This document shows, piece after piece, positions 35,057 to 44,535 of a DNA stretch of 64,000 nt (its first letter is position 1; each line of letters starts with the position of its first letter). The stretch spans positions 248,001 through 312,000 of the forward strand of contig NZ_JAJISB010000004.1 of assembly GCF_021245735.1 (NCBI RefSeq). The letters are read 5' to 3'. Source of the stretch: Brevibacillus daliensis (lineage in GTDB: Bacteria; Bacillota; Bacilli; Brevibacillales; Brevibacillaceae). Under the pieces are notes generated by a model. That model ran no database searches and was not told where the DNA came from. It worked only from the letters and a program-made list of their open reading frames with translations. The position numbers and the translations under genes are program-made.

Positions 35057-35979
35057 ATGGATGGGTCATCTTTCTTATAATCATAGCGATATTATTAGTT
35101 GGTGGGATGATCTATATTGGACTAAAGGTAGGAATGAAATTGCTTCATCCCCCTCGTAAGCCACTTCATCAGCGTCCGGATGATTTTGGGATTCGTTCAT
35201 ATGAAGAGATTATGTTTCCCAGTAAGGACGGCTTACGTATCAGTGGATGGTATATGGAAGCGAAGAAGGAGCAAGGAGTAGTTTCTTCCACGATTATTTT
35301 TGCTCATGGTTATAGTCAAAATAGATTGGAACCACACGTCCCAGCTCTTGCACTTGCTTCTGATATATTGCGTGCGGGTTATGATGTCCTCATGTTTGAC
35401 TTTCGTAATGCCGGGTTATCAGAAGGGACAATATCCACGATTGGATTGTACGAACAACGGGATCTGATGGGGGCGGTCGATTATGCCAAAAAACTGAAGC
35501 CCGACCATAGTATCGGATTAATTGGATTTTCTATGGGAGCAGCCACCTCGTTAATGGTAGCAGGAGCCGATCCACGTGTGGATGCTGTTGTAGCAGATTC
35601 GCCGTTTTCTTCGCTACCAGATTATCTGCGTGATAACCTGCCACGCTGGACAAGATTGCCTAGCTTTCCGTTTAACTGGCTCATCCTTACGCTCATGCCG
35701 TGGTTCGTAAGGGAAGATCCGAAGAAGGTAAAGCCGATTGAAGCGTTGAAACGTTATGGTTGTAAGCCCGTTTTACTTATACATGGGACTTGTGACAACA
35801 CCATCCCTTGTGTAGAGAGTGAGAAGCTTCTGGAAGCGGCTGAACATCCAGAGGCAGAGCTATGGAAGCTTGAGGATGCTGACCATGTAAGATGCTACTC
35901 ACGCGATCCTGAAGAATATAAGAAGCGTGTTTTGAAGTTTTTTCAAAAGTATCTATCTAATTTGAATAAGAAAAGCTAA
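35053..35979 (+). CDS. Membrane-anchored alpha/beta hydrolase (YqkD-like)
   Basis: 308 residues with one N-terminal membrane segment (about 5-27). Serine hydrolase residues: FAHGYSQNR (oxyanion region), GFSMGAAT nucleophile elbow, DNTIP acid and ADHVRCYS histidine. Substrate unknown. Coupled to the upstream dehydrogenase by ATGA overlap. Confidence 0.88.
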   Translation: MNGWVIFLIIIAILLVGGMIYIGLKVGMKLLHPPRKPLHQRPDDFGIRSYEEIMFPSKDGLRISGWYMEAKKEQGVVSSTIIFAHGYSQNRLEPHVPALALASDILRAGYDVLMFDFRNAGLSEGTISTIGLYEQRDLMGAVDYAKKLKPDHSIGLIGFSMGAATSLMVAGADPRVDAVVADSPFSSLPDYLRDNLPRWTRLPSFPFNWLILTLMPWFVREDPKKVKPIEALKRYGCKPVLLIHGTCDNTIPCVESEKLLEAAEHPEAELWKLEDADHVRCYSRDPEEYKKRVLKFFQKYLSNLNKKS

Positions 35980-35984
35980 AAAAA

Positions 35985-36020
35985 AGCATTCATGCACTGT
36001 CTGTGCATGAATGCTTACTT
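35985..36020. terminator. Bidirectional terminator before yutI
   Basis: AGCATTCATGCAC (35985-35997) pairs with GTGCATGAATGCT (36003-36015), with flanking A and T runs. Confidence 0.88.
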
Positions 36021-36034
36021 TGTTGTATATGATG

Positions 36035-36256
36035 TTAGAAAACTTGTTGTACTTCTACGATTCCTGGAATTTCTTCCACCAATGCGCGTTCAATACCGGC
36101 TTTTAATGTGATGGTTGAGGAAGGGCAACTTCCGCAAGCACCCATCAGGCGCAATTTAACAATACCATCTTCTACATCAACTAACTCAACGTCTCCACCG
36201 TCACGTTGTAGATAGGGACGAAGTTTATCCAGTACTTCTTGTACTTGTTCCATCAT
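36035..36256 (-). CDS. yutI: NifU-domain Fe-S scaffold protein YutI
   Basis: 73 residues, equal to the C-terminal NifU/Nfu domain ([20 protein letters not shown], then [10 protein letters not shown] with the CxxC cluster ligands). It carries Fe-S clusters to apo-proteins. AGGAGT seven bases upstream of the first ATG; MEQ three bases later is also possible. Confidence 0.95.
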   Translation of the reverse strand: MMEQVQEVLDKLRPYLQRDGGDVELVDVEDGIVKLRLMGACGSCPSSTITLKAGIERALVEEIPGIVEVQQVF

Positions 36257-36365
36257 TGGTTATCACTCCTTTTCCACACTTCCTCTTTATTATAATCCCA
36301 ATGAGCCAGAAAATCCATGAGTTATTATACTTACAGGTTTCTTTAGTTGGTCATTTCGGAATAGT

Positions 36366-36394
36366 TTGACTATACTGGGCTCCTGCATTATAAT
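36366..36394 (+). promoter_or_regulatory. SigA promoter of the ROK operon
   Basis: TTGACT (36366-36371), a 17-base spacer and TATAAT (36389-36394). One of the best consensus promoters in the window. Confidence 0.75.
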
Positions 36395-36411
36395 TTCTTG
36401 TAAGTTACTTT

Positions 36412-36430
36412 GTTAGTAAGATTAACTAAC
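36412..36430. promoter_or_regulatory. Inverted repeat GTTAGT-N7-ACTAAC, likely ROK operator
   Basis: Perfect six-base arms starting 18 bases after the -10 box. TTAGT-type palindromes are typical of XylR/ROK repressors, and this position would block the start of transcription of the regulator and its downstream genes. Confidence 0.55.
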
Positions 36431-36448
36431 TTTGGCGGTGATGGTTAT

Positions 36449-37627
36449 TTGGCGCAACAAAAGAGTACGGGTAATACGAGATTAGTCAAAAATTTAAATA
36501 AACAGGAGATCCTGTTACAGTGTATGGCTCAAGAACAAATCTCTCGAGCAGACCTCTCTAAAATAACCAAATTGAGTCGTCCCTGTGTATCTTCTCTAGT
36601 AGTGGAACTGATCGAAACAGGTTTTCTTAAAGAGGTAGGAATCGGTAATTCCAAAGGCGGCAGAAAGCCAATTTTGCTTGAGTATAACTATCAAGCTTAT
36701 GTACTCGTTGGCGCTGTACTTGACGGACACCACTTACATATGGTTTTGGCGGATTTGCGAGGCAGTTTTATTAAGCGCTTTCAAATGGCAATTAAACCTG
36801 ATGCCGACACACAAGAAACGTTCAAAGCGTTGGAACGGGGTGTGCAAGAGCTTTTACAAGAAAGTGGCTATGACAGAGAACATCTGTTGGGAGTTGGGAT
36901 CGGTTTACCTGGGATTGCTCAGCGCAGAGATGGTACAGTCAGCTTCTCTCCAGTTACAGGCTGGGCAGGATTACCGATTCAGCAAGAGTTGGAGCAACGT
37001 CTGGGTGTTCCTGTAATGATCGACAACGATGTAAACATGATGACGTTAGCAGAGTATTCCCGTGGAGTGGGTGCTGGGTACGGCTCCGTTGTATATATGT
37101 ATGTGGGTACTGGAATTGGCTCAGGTATCATTCTAGATGGGCAAATGTTTCGTGGTTCTAAAGAAGCAGCAGGCGAGGTTGGATGCATGATGATAGGTCC
37201 TATCCCTGCTGTTCGGGAGAAAGATACCGGAGTATTTGAACAAAACTTTTCACTGTATGGTATCAAACAACGAGCTAGGGAACTCCTCTCCGATCATCAA
37301 GAAGGCGAGAGTCTTATAGAGCATCTAACCAAACTGGCGTCCAACGGTTCTAAAGAAGCAGAACAGCTCCTGGAGGAGACATACAAGCATTGGACGTTTG
37401 GAATGGTGAATTTGATCAGTGTTTTGAATCCCGAATTGCTGATCTTAAGCGGAGAGATGATCCATATTGATGAAAAAGGGGTGAGTCAAATCAAGGGATG
37501 GCTTCAAGAATGGGTCCCCGTCGTACCAGAAATCGAAAAGGCAAGTTTGGGAGATCAAGCTGGTTTGGTGGGGGCGGTACAAAGCGTACTAGAAGCATTT
37601 CCACTCGACAGACTCTTGCAGCAATGA
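36449..37627 (+). CDS. ROK-family (NagC/XylR-type) transcriptional regulator
   Basis: About 392 residues from TTG 36449 (GGTGATGG upstream); a TTG at 36410 would lie within the operator. Winged helix-turn-helix at about 20-60 (ISRADLSKITKLSRPCVSSLV), then a ROK sugar-binding domain (GIGLPGI, MIDNDVNMMTLAEY, VGTGIGSGIIL, GEVGCM). The usual ROK His-plus-Cys zinc cluster is missing, seen in some XylR-like repressors. It heads the conjugate-catabolism cluster and probably senses a sugar from it. Confidence 0.9.
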   Translation: MAQQKSTGNTRLVKNLNKQEILLQCMAQEQISRADLSKITKLSRPCVSSLVVELIETGFLKEVGIGNSKGGRKPILLEYNYQAYVLVGAVLDGHHLHMVLADLRGSFIKRFQMAIKPDADTQETFKALERGVQELLQESGYDREHLLGVGIGLPGIAQRRDGTVSFSPVTGWAGLPIQQELEQRLGVPVMIDNDVNMMTLAEYSRGVGAGYGSVVYMYVGTGIGSGIILDGQMFRGSKEAAGEVGCMMIGPIPAVREKDTGVFEQNFSLYGIKQRARELLSDHQEGESLIEHLTKLASNGSKEAEQLLEETYKHWTFGMVNLISVLNPELLILSGEMIHIDEKGVSQIKGWLQEWVPVVPEIEKASLGDQAGLVGAVQSVLEAFPLDRLLQQ

Positions 37628-37683
37628 AAGACTCAATTATCTAAGCAACAATTAATCACATGATAAAGAGGGGGAAACAATCA

Positions 37684-38796
37684 ATGAAAAAGTCTAAAGG
37701 GCGAGTATCCCGATGGATGAAAGGAATTGCAACTGGAACATTGGTTTTGGCTCTGGCAGCTTGTTCTTCTGGAGGCGGTGGAGGAACAGGTGGAGAGACA
37801 GGAAAGTCAGGTGGTTCAACACCAGCACCAGAGGCATCTGCTGAACAAAAGCTGGTCATCTACACTGGTCGTGACAAAAACATGGCTGAAGAAGTTATTA
37901 AATCTTTTAATGCGAAACACCCTGAAGTAAAAGTAGATTTTATGACGCTGGGCGCTCAGGAAATTTTGGAGCGTGTTCGTGCAGAAAAAGCGAATCCCCA
38001 AGCAGACTTCTGGTGGGGGGGAACGCAATCAGCTCTTATGACTGCGGCTGATGAAGGACTATTGGAGGAACATAAACCTTCCTTCGACTCAGCTGTTCCA
38101 GCCCTGTATAAAGATGAAAAAGGTCGCTGGTATGGAGAGATGCTATTACCTGAAGTAATCATGTACAATCCTCAGATGATCCCGAAAGAAGAAGCACCGA
38201 AAGATTGGGATGAACTACTTGATCCTAAATACAAAGATAAAATTGTCATTCGTGGCGTATTAAAATCTGGAACGATGAGAACAATCTATTCTTCCATGAT
38301 TTATCGCCAAGGTCCTGATACACCTGAAAAAGGTTACGAATGGTTGATGAAGCTAGATGCGAACACGAAAGAATATGCAACAGATCCAACTAACCTATAT
38401 CTGAAAATGGCACGTCAAGAAGCAGGTATCTCCCTATGGAACCTACAAGATATCATGCTACAAAAAGAAACCAAGAACCAACCTTTCGACTACATTTATC
38501 CGAAGAGCGGCGCTCCAATCCTGGTTGATGGTGTAGCTATGGTTAAAGGTGCGAAAAACAGTGAAGCAGCGAAAAAATTCTATGAGTTTTTGTTTGAAGA
38601 GAAAACACGTCTAGACTTAGCAGAAAAATATTTCCAAATTCCAACTCGTGAAGATATCAGTAAAGAAAGCTTACCTTCTTGGATGAAAGATATAGAGCTT
38701 AAACCACTAGATATCGATTGGAAGCTAATGGCTGAGAAAGAGAAAGAATGGATGCAATATTGGGATGAGAACGTAAAAGGTAAGGGCAAAAAATAA
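37684..38796 (+). CDS. ABC transporter substrate-binding lipoprotein (FbpA/AfuA-like)
   Basis: About 370 residues from ATG 37684 (AGAGGGGGAAAC upstream). The lipoprotein signal ends LALAAC, followed by a Gly/Ser linker. The family-1 binding-protein fold is of the iron(III)/phosphonate/hexose-phosphate class (LVIYTGRDKNMAEEVIKSF, then ADFWWGGTQSAL, MLLPEVIMYNP). The ligand cannot be read from sequence; related proteins bind ferric ion, 2-aminoethylphosphonate or sugar phosphates. It is followed by ATPase and fused permease genes. Confidence 0.92.
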   Translation: MKKSKGRVSRWMKGIATGTLVLALAACSSGGGGGTGGETGKSGGSTPAPEASAEQKLVIYTGRDKNMAEEVIKSFNAKHPEVKVDFMTLGAQEILERVRAEKANPQADFWWGGTQSALMTAADEGLLEEHKPSFDSAVPALYKDEKGRWYGEMLLPEVIMYNPQMIPKEEAPKDWDELLDPKYKDKIVIRGVLKSGTMRTIYSSMIYRQGPDTPEKGYEWLMKLDANTKEYATDPTNLYLKMARQEAGISLWNLQDIMLQKETKNQPFDYIYPKSGAPILVDGVAMVKGAKNSEAAKKFYEFLFEEKTRLDLAEKYFQIPTREDISKESLPSWMKDIELKPLDIDWKLMAEKEKEWMQYWDENVKGKGKK

Positions 38797-38828
38797 TAAG
38801 TAGATAGTAACGAACAAGTATGACCAAT

Positions 38829-38850
38829 AGACGGAGGGAAACCTCCGTCT
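38829..38850 (+). other. Intercistronic GAAA-tetraloop hairpin
   Basis: Nine-base stem (AGACGGAGG / CCTCCGTCT) closed by a GAAA loop with no T run. It lies between the binding-protein and ATPase genes, so it probably stabilises the upstream mRNA and uneven expression may follow. Confidence 0.7.
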
Positions 38851-38876
38851 TGCATCATAAGAGGGGGGGACGCAAG

Positions 38877-39962
38877 GTGAGCGGTGTAACATTGGAGCAT
38901 GTAAGCAAAACATTTGGAGAGGCAAAAGGGGTAGAAAACGTCCACATAGATATTAAACAGGGTGAGTTCTTCACGTTTCTTGGACCCAGTGGCTGTGGGA
39001 AAACGACAACACTCCGGATGATTGCCGGTTTCTACTACCCATCACAAGGAATCATTCGCTTTGGCGATATGGAAATGACGAATGTTCCTCCGCATAAACG
39101 CAATACAGGAATGGTTTTTCAAAATTATGCCTTGTTTCCGCATATGACGGTTTTTGAGAATATTGCATTCGGTCTACAGGTTCGTAAAATGAGCAAACAA
39201 CAGATCAAGGAAAAGGTAGAGCAGGCACAAAAATTAGTTCATTTGGATGGATATTCGGATAGACGTATCGACCAATTATCGGGAGGACAACAACAACGTG
39301 TCGCATTGGCGCGTGCGTTGGTTATTGAGCCTTCTATCTTACTACTGGATGAACCGTTATCCAATCTAGATGCCAAGCTGCGGGAAGAAACGCGGTACGA
39401 GATCAAACGGTTGCAATTGGAGCTCGGCATCACCACGATTTATGTTACACATGATCAGGCAGAGGCAATGTCCATGTCAGACCGTATCATGGTGATGCAG
39501 AGCGGTGAAGTGCAGCAGATCGGTACACCGCACGAAATTTATAACAAGCCTGCAAACCGCTTTGTAGCTTCCTTTATTGGAGAGACGAACATTTGGGAAG
39601 GCATTGTACGAGAGGTTACAGGTAACGAAGTACTGGTAGAAATTCATCAGAGCCTTATGTTGAAAGGATATGTCGAGAATGCTTCTTCGTCGGCAGACCT
39701 ATCTGTTGGTTCTAAGATAGCGGTTTCAGTAAGACCAGAAGTAATTGAGCAGTGCAACAGTAATTCAGAAGAATATGACAACAAAGTGCAATGCGAGATC
39801 ACAGTGTCTGAATTTAATGGTGCGAGCGTCAATTATATGTGCAATGTAGCAGAAAATGTTCAGATAAAAGCAATGTTTATTAACCAAGGAAGTCGAGTGA
39901 AACAAAGCGGAGAGTCGATTGCTTTCCAAATTCCAAAAGAAAGTATCTACTTCGTCGGATAA
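38877..39962 (+). CDS. ABC transporter ATP-binding protein (FbpC/PotA type)
   Basis: 361 residues from GTG 38877 (GAGGGGGGGA upstream). Walker A GPSGCGKTT, Q-loop VFQNYALFP, signature LSGGQQQR, Walker B LLLDEPLSNLD, and a C-terminal TOBE domain (about 280-360). It powers import with the neighbouring binding protein and permease. Confidence 0.95.
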   Translation: MSGVTLEHVSKTFGEAKGVENVHIDIKQGEFFTFLGPSGCGKTTTLRMIAGFYYPSQGIIRFGDMEMTNVPPHKRNTGMVFQNYALFPHMTVFENIAFGLQVRKMSKQQIKEKVEQAQKLVHLDGYSDRRIDQLSGGQQQRVALARALVIEPSILLLDEPLSNLDAKLREETRYEIKRLQLELGITTIYVTHDQAEAMSMSDRIMVMQSGEVQQIGTPHEIYNKPANRFVASFIGETNIWEGIVREVTGNEVLVEIHQSLMLKGYVENASSSADLSVGSKIAVSVRPEVIEQCNSNSEEYDNKVQCEITVSEFNGASVNYMCNVAENVQIKAMFINQGSRVKQSGESIAFQIPKESIYFVG

Positions 39963-39974
39963 GGAGGAAAGAGC

Positions 39975-41702
39975 ATGAACCTACAAACAGAGCCGACTCG
40001 TACATTGAAACAGCGCCGTTCGCTGGTTTCCTCCAAATATTTTGTTTATGTGCTAGTTGCACCGCTGTTTTTTATCTTACTTGCTTTTGTTATCTTTCCG
40101 ATGTTCCAAACCTTTTTGCAAAGTATGCAAATGGAAGGTTCATTTTCCCTGGCCAACTACGCAAAGTTTTTTAGTCTGGAGCACACCTCCAATCTGGAAG
40201 CACTCTGGACCAGCATTTATATATCGGTATTAAGTGTCATTACGTGCGGGATCGTCGGAATCTCCATGGCATTTTTGTTGGAGAGATATGATTTTCCGGG
40301 GCGTAAAATCCTTACCGTATTAGCTATGGTCCCAATGGCATTGCCTCCGTTAATCGGTGTTCTTTCCTTTACGTTCCTATATGGTGAGAGCGGTATTATC
40401 CCGCGTGCGCTAAAAGAGTTATTTCAATTACAGCAGGTCCCTTTCTCGCTCAAAGGAATCTGGGGTGTCATTGTGGTTCATACGTTTACCATGTACACCT
40501 ACTTCTTCATGACGGCTTCTGCTGCTATAAAAGGGCTTGATCCATCGCTAGAGGAAGCTGCAGCTAGTTTAGGAGCGAATCGATTGCGGGTTTGGCGCAA
40601 AATCATTTTGCCAATGCTTACACCATCGATTGTTGCTTCATCCTTATTGGTTTTCATGGTGTCGATGGCATCTTATACAGCACCTCTCATTTTCGGAATT
40701 GACCGGACGATGACGATGCAAATTTATCTTTCCCGAACGAATGGCAGTCTTGATATGGCGGCTACACAATCTACGATTCTATCGATTGTTTCTGTTCTGT
40801 TCTTATTATTCATGCGTTGGTATCAAAACGCTCGTAACTATCAGAATCAGAGCAAGGGAGTTAGTGTGCATCGTACGGAAGTGAAAAGTAAAGCAGGACG
40901 CTATCTGGCGATGGTTTTGTCTACACTGGGAGTAATCATTCTGATGCTACCGATTCTGGTACTCGTACTGCTTTCCTTCTCCAAGGATGGGACATGGACG
41001 ATTCAAATCCTGCCACCAGAGTATACGGTTGCCCATTATGTGGCACTCTTCACTGATGCGGATACATGGGGACCAATCGCAACCAGCTTTAAGCTTAGCT
41101 CCTTAGCTACAATTGGAAACGTGATTTTTGGCGTTGCTGCCGCTTATGCGATGGTGCGCATGAACTTTAAAGGTAAAACACTGATGGATGTTCTTATCAT
41201 GTTACCGTGGGCTTTGCCAGGTACGGTAGTAGGTATCAATCTGATTACGGCATTTAGTGAGCCAAGTGTATTTAGTTTCAATCAGGTATTAGTCGGTACA
41301 GTCTGGATTATTCCGCTGGCCTACTTCGTTCGACATTTGCCGCTTGTTTTCCGTTCCACTTCGGCAACGTTAATGCAGACGGATCACTCAGTAGAGGAAG
41401 CCGCACGCAATTTAGGGGCATCATGGTGGTATAGCTTCCGTCGAGTGGTCTTCCCTATGGCGCTAAGCGGAATATTGGCTGGTACTCTACTCGCTTTTGT
41501 TCAGGGTATCGGAGAATTCGTAGCTTCCATCCTTCTCTTTACACCGAGTAACACACCGATTTCGGTTGAAATTTTCCAACGTATGTATGCGTTTGAATTT
41601 GGAACAGCTTGCGCGTACGGCGTTTTGCAAGTGGTACTAATCATCATCGTCTTATTCCTCTCGAAGAAATTGACAGGGGATTCGGCAGGGTCAGCAGTGT
41701 AA
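39975..41702 (+). CDS. Fused two-domain ABC permease (FbpB-like)
   Basis: 575 residues with about twelve membrane segments in two permease halves, each with an EAA loop (EEAAASLGANRLRVWRKI and EEAARNLGASWWYSFRRV). Fused permeases of this kind belong to ferric, thiamine and phosphonate importers. GGAGG nine bases upstream of ATG 39975. Twelve bases after the ATPase stop. Confidence 0.94.
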   Translation: MNLQTEPTRTLKQRRSLVSSKYFVYVLVAPLFFILLAFVIFPMFQTFLQSMQMEGSFSLANYAKFFSLEHTSNLEALWTSIYISVLSVITCGIVGISMAFLLERYDFPGRKILTVLAMVPMALPPLIGVLSFTFLYGESGIIPRALKELFQLQQVPFSLKGIWGVIVVHTFTMYTYFFMTASAAIKGLDPSLEEAAASLGANRLRVWRKIILPMLTPSIVASSLLVFMVSMASYTAPLIFGIDRTMTMQIYLSRTNGSLDMAATQSTILSIVSVLFLLFMRWYQNARNYQNQSKGVSVHRTEVKSKAGRYLAMVLSTLGVIILMLPILVLVLLSFSKDGTWTIQILPPEYTVAHYVALFTDADTWGPIATSFKLSSLATIGNVIFGVAAAYAMVRMNFKGKTLMDVLIMLPWALPGTVVGINLITAFSEPSVFSFNQVLVGTVWIIPLAYFVRHLPLVFRSTSATLMQTDHSVEEAARNLGASWWYSFRRVVFPMALSGILAGTLLAFVQGIGEFVASILLFTPSNTPISVEIFQRMYAFEFGTACAYGVLQVVLIIIVLFLSKKLTGDSAGSAV

Positions 41703-41823
41703 CTCTTGTTATTCATCTCGGCATCATGAAAGGAGGCAGGCAATGCCGTGATTTTACAGGAATAAACCAACAGCCACTTCCTGTATAAAGAATAAGATTT
41801 GCATGAAAAAGGGGGAGAAAAGT

Positions 41824-44361
41824 TTGAGTAAAAGAAAGTCGCGATCCAAATGGATATCTGCAACAGTCAGTACAGCGCTTGTTACCAGTTTACTTATTCC
41901 TTTAACCATCTCACCTACTCCGGCTCATGCAGACAGAGGGACAGTGGATCTCTGGAAATCAATTCTTCCTTTGACCACTATTGCCAGTGCCATGAATACA
42001 GGAGCACATCCTGACGATGAGCATAGTGCTACTCTTGCCTACCTAGCTTTAGGAAAAGGCGTAAATACCAGCAGTTTGATTGCTAACCGAGGAGAAGGCG
42101 GTCAGAATGAAATAGGGAGCGAGCTAGGCAACGCACTGGGAATTATCCGCACTCGCGAGTTGCAAGAGGCCTCCAAGGTGACGAATGTACACCTCTTTAA
42201 TTTAAGTCAGGAAATTAATGATCCGATTTTTGACTTTGGTTTTTCCAAGAGCCCTGATGAAACGTTGAAAAAATGGGGCGAGGATGTTGCTTATGAACGT
42301 CTGATTCGTCATATCAGAGAGCAACGCCCTGATGTCATTATCCCTGCATTTTTAAATGAAGATTCCACACATGGTCATCACCGAGCCATTAATATCATGA
42401 CGGTGAGGGCTTATGCAGATGCAGCTGATCCGACGGTGTTTCCAGAGCATGCGAAGGAAGGCATAGCTCCTTGGCAAATTAAAAAGCTGTATGAACCAGC
42501 CGATGAAAAGGATAATACCCTTGCTGTACCTACAGGCGATTACGATCAAATCTATGGGGCTTCTTACAGACAGTTGGGTGAGGAATCACGCTTCATGCAT
42601 AAGAGCCAGGGTATGGGTCGCCATTATGATGAAGGTCCAAGCTACGCTTATTACAAGCTAAAATCTAACTCAGAGACTCCGAAAAAAGAAAAGGATATGT
42701 TTGATGGAATCGCCTTTACTTTTGAAGACCTGGCAAAACAGGTAGAGAAAGAGAAGGATGGCAAGCGTGTCGCCAAAGAACTAATGAGTTTACAGAAAGA
42801 AGCAGATGAGGTAATTGCAGCTTATCCTACCTTTAGTAATGTAGCAAAAGAAGTGCATGAAATGATCGAAGAGGTAGATGAAGCCAAGAAAATAACAGAA
42901 TCCTCTACTATCAGTGAGGAATGGAAAACAGATATTTTACACCGCTTGAAGGTAAAAGAGGAGCAGTTAAACAAAGCAAGTGTGGAAGCATTGTCACTTG
43001 TCGTCAAGGTTAAGCCAGAGAGTAATGAGCTGATTGCCGGACAAACCACCAAAATGACAGTAACAGCTTACAATGGCGGCAACGTTGATATTAAAAGCGC
43101 CAAGCTGAACCTTGCCTTACCAGAAGGCTGGATTGCAAGAGCAAAAGGACCGACCACCTTCTCCAAGTTAGGGTATAACCAGACCATTTCTACTACCTAT
43201 GATGTAATGATCCCGGCAGATGCCAAACTATTTCATCCGTATCAAGATTCACCAGTAAAAGCAAATATTGAGTATCGAGCGTATCAAACGGAAGCAACAG
43301 TAGAGGTAAAACCAGATAATGCGATAGGAGTTCTGCCTCCATTCTCATTAACTCTTAATCCAAGCGCTACGGTGCTAAATACGGAGCAGGCAGAAAAACC
43401 GATTCCTGTTACTGTTACGGTTAGAAACTATGCACCTAATAAAGTAAGTCCAGTTATCTCGCTTAATCTGCCAGAGGGCTGGAAGGCAGAACCTTCATCA
43501 CATAAATTAACCTTTGCAGCAAAAGGTGAGAGTAAATCGGTTTCCTTCCAGGTAACAGCAGCTAAAGACGTGCAAAACGGTAAATATACGATTCTAGCCA
43601 AAGCAGCAACAGGCGATTTGATAAGTGAGAAGAACGTACAGGTCATTAAATACCCACATATAGGAACGAACTACTACGTTCAACCAGCAGCATTAAATAT
43701 TCAGGGATTTGATCTAAAAGTAAAAGAGAATCTTAAGGTAGGTTATGTATCCAGTGGATTTGATAACATTGACCAATATCTGCGCCAGCTAGGTGTCAAT
43801 GTGGTTAATCTGGATGCAAAAGCGATTGAATCAGGTAACCTGGATCAATACGATACGATTGTCCTTGGTATTCGTGCCTACGCATTCCGTCCAGAGTTGA
43901 TTCCGAGTAACAAGCGTCTATTGGAATACGTAAACAACGGTGGTAATTTGGTGGTTCAGTATCATAAACCAGAAGATAAGTGGTCACCAGATTTAGCACC
44001 ATATCCAATTAAGATTGGAGCACCACTTATCAAATACCGTGTAACCGACGAAAATTCCAAGGTAACGATGCTTGCACCTGACCATCCGCTCTTTAACACA
44101 CCTAACAAAATTACTGACAAGGACTGGGATGGCTGGATTCAAGACCGCTCTGCCTATAACCCTGCGGAATGGGGTAAAGAGTATACGGAGCTAATCTCTA
44201 ACGGTGATGCTGGTGAGAAAGAATTCACCGGAACATTCCTGAGTGCTCCATATGGAAAAGGAACATATACGTACAGCTCACTTGTCTGGTACAGAGAAAT
44301 TCCTGAGCTTGTTCCTGGTTCCATTCGCATGTTTGTGAACATGATTAGTCTGGGACAATGA
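41824..44361 (+). CDS. Secreted PIG-L/LmbE-family deacetylase with NEW3-like and C-terminal domains
   Basis: About 845 residues from TTG 41824 (GGGGGAG seven bases before). Signal peptide ends near TPAHA. The PIG-L domain (about 45-260) has the zinc motif GAHPDDEHSA and the distal THGHHRA. A helical linker, one or two NEW3/NPCBM-type beta domains (about 395-610) and a C-terminal alpha/beta domain (about 640-845, with VLGIRAY and GGNLVVQYHKPE, glutamine-amidotransferase/ThuA-like) follow. PIG-L enzymes de-N-acetylate GlcNAc-type sugars. Extracellular location suggests pre-processing of the imported compound. Confidence 0.88.
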   Translation: MSKRKSRSKWISATVSTALVTSLLIPLTISPTPAHADRGTVDLWKSILPLTTIASAMNTGAHPDDEHSATLAYLALGKGVNTSSLIANRGEGGQNEIGSELGNALGIIRTRELQEASKVTNVHLFNLSQEINDPIFDFGFSKSPDETLKKWGEDVAYERLIRHIREQRPDVIIPAFLNEDSTHGHHRAINIMTVRAYADAADPTVFPEHAKEGIAPWQIKKLYEPADEKDNTLAVPTGDYDQIYGASYRQLGEESRFMHKSQGMGRHYDEGPSYAYYKLKSNSETPKKEKDMFDGIAFTFEDLAKQVEKEKDGKRVAKELMSLQKEADEVIAAYPTFSNVAKEVHEMIEEVDEAKKITESSTISEEWKTDILHRLKVKEEQLNKASVEALSLVVKVKPESNELIAGQTTKMTVTAYNGGNVDIKSAKLNLALPEGWIARAKGPTTFSKLGYNQTISTTYDVMIPADAKLFHPYQDSPVKANIEYRAYQTEATVEVKPDNAIGVLPPFSLTLNPSATVLNTEQAEKPIPVTVTVRNYAPNKVSPVISLNLPEGWKAEPSSHKLTFAAKGESKSVSFQVTAAKDVQNGKYTILAKAATGDLISEKNVQVIKYPHIGTNYYVQPAALNIQGFDLKVKENLKVGYVSSGFDNIDQYLRQLGVNVVNLDAKAIESGNLDQYDTIVLGIRAYAFRPELIPSNKRLLEYVNNGGNLVVQYHKPEDKWSPDLAPYPIKIGAPLIKYRVTDENSKVTMLAPDHPLFNTPNKITDKDWDGWIQDRSAYNPAEWGKEYTELISNGDAGEKEFTGTFLSAPYGKGTYTYSSLVWYREIPELVPGSIRMFVNMISLGQ

Positions 44362-44464
44362 CCTGAGTCAATTTAGCAAGTCAAATAAGGAAAAGCAAGT
44401 AAACAAGCGCAGAAAGCAAGCAACTCATCGTCAACGTAAGAACATGAGCTGTCTTGTCATACAA

Positions 44465-44503
44465 GGTGGGGTAGGCGAGTGTGGAATCACACCGTCTCCC
44501 CCT
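44465..44503 (+). other. Hairpin in the gap before the lyase gene
   Basis: GTGTG-GAAT-CACAC core, extended imperfectly by GGGG/CCCC, no T run. It lies in a 174-base gap rich in AAGCAAG-like repeats between the PIG-L and lyase genes. Role unknown. Confidence 0.4.
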
Positions 44504-44535
44504 GCGTTTGTCTAAAAATAGGAGGATGGAACATC

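Noticed and set aside
41501-41863. 120-codon minus-strand frame over the permease/PIG-L junction
   Set aside because: Shadow of the permease end; no ribosome site or family resemblance.
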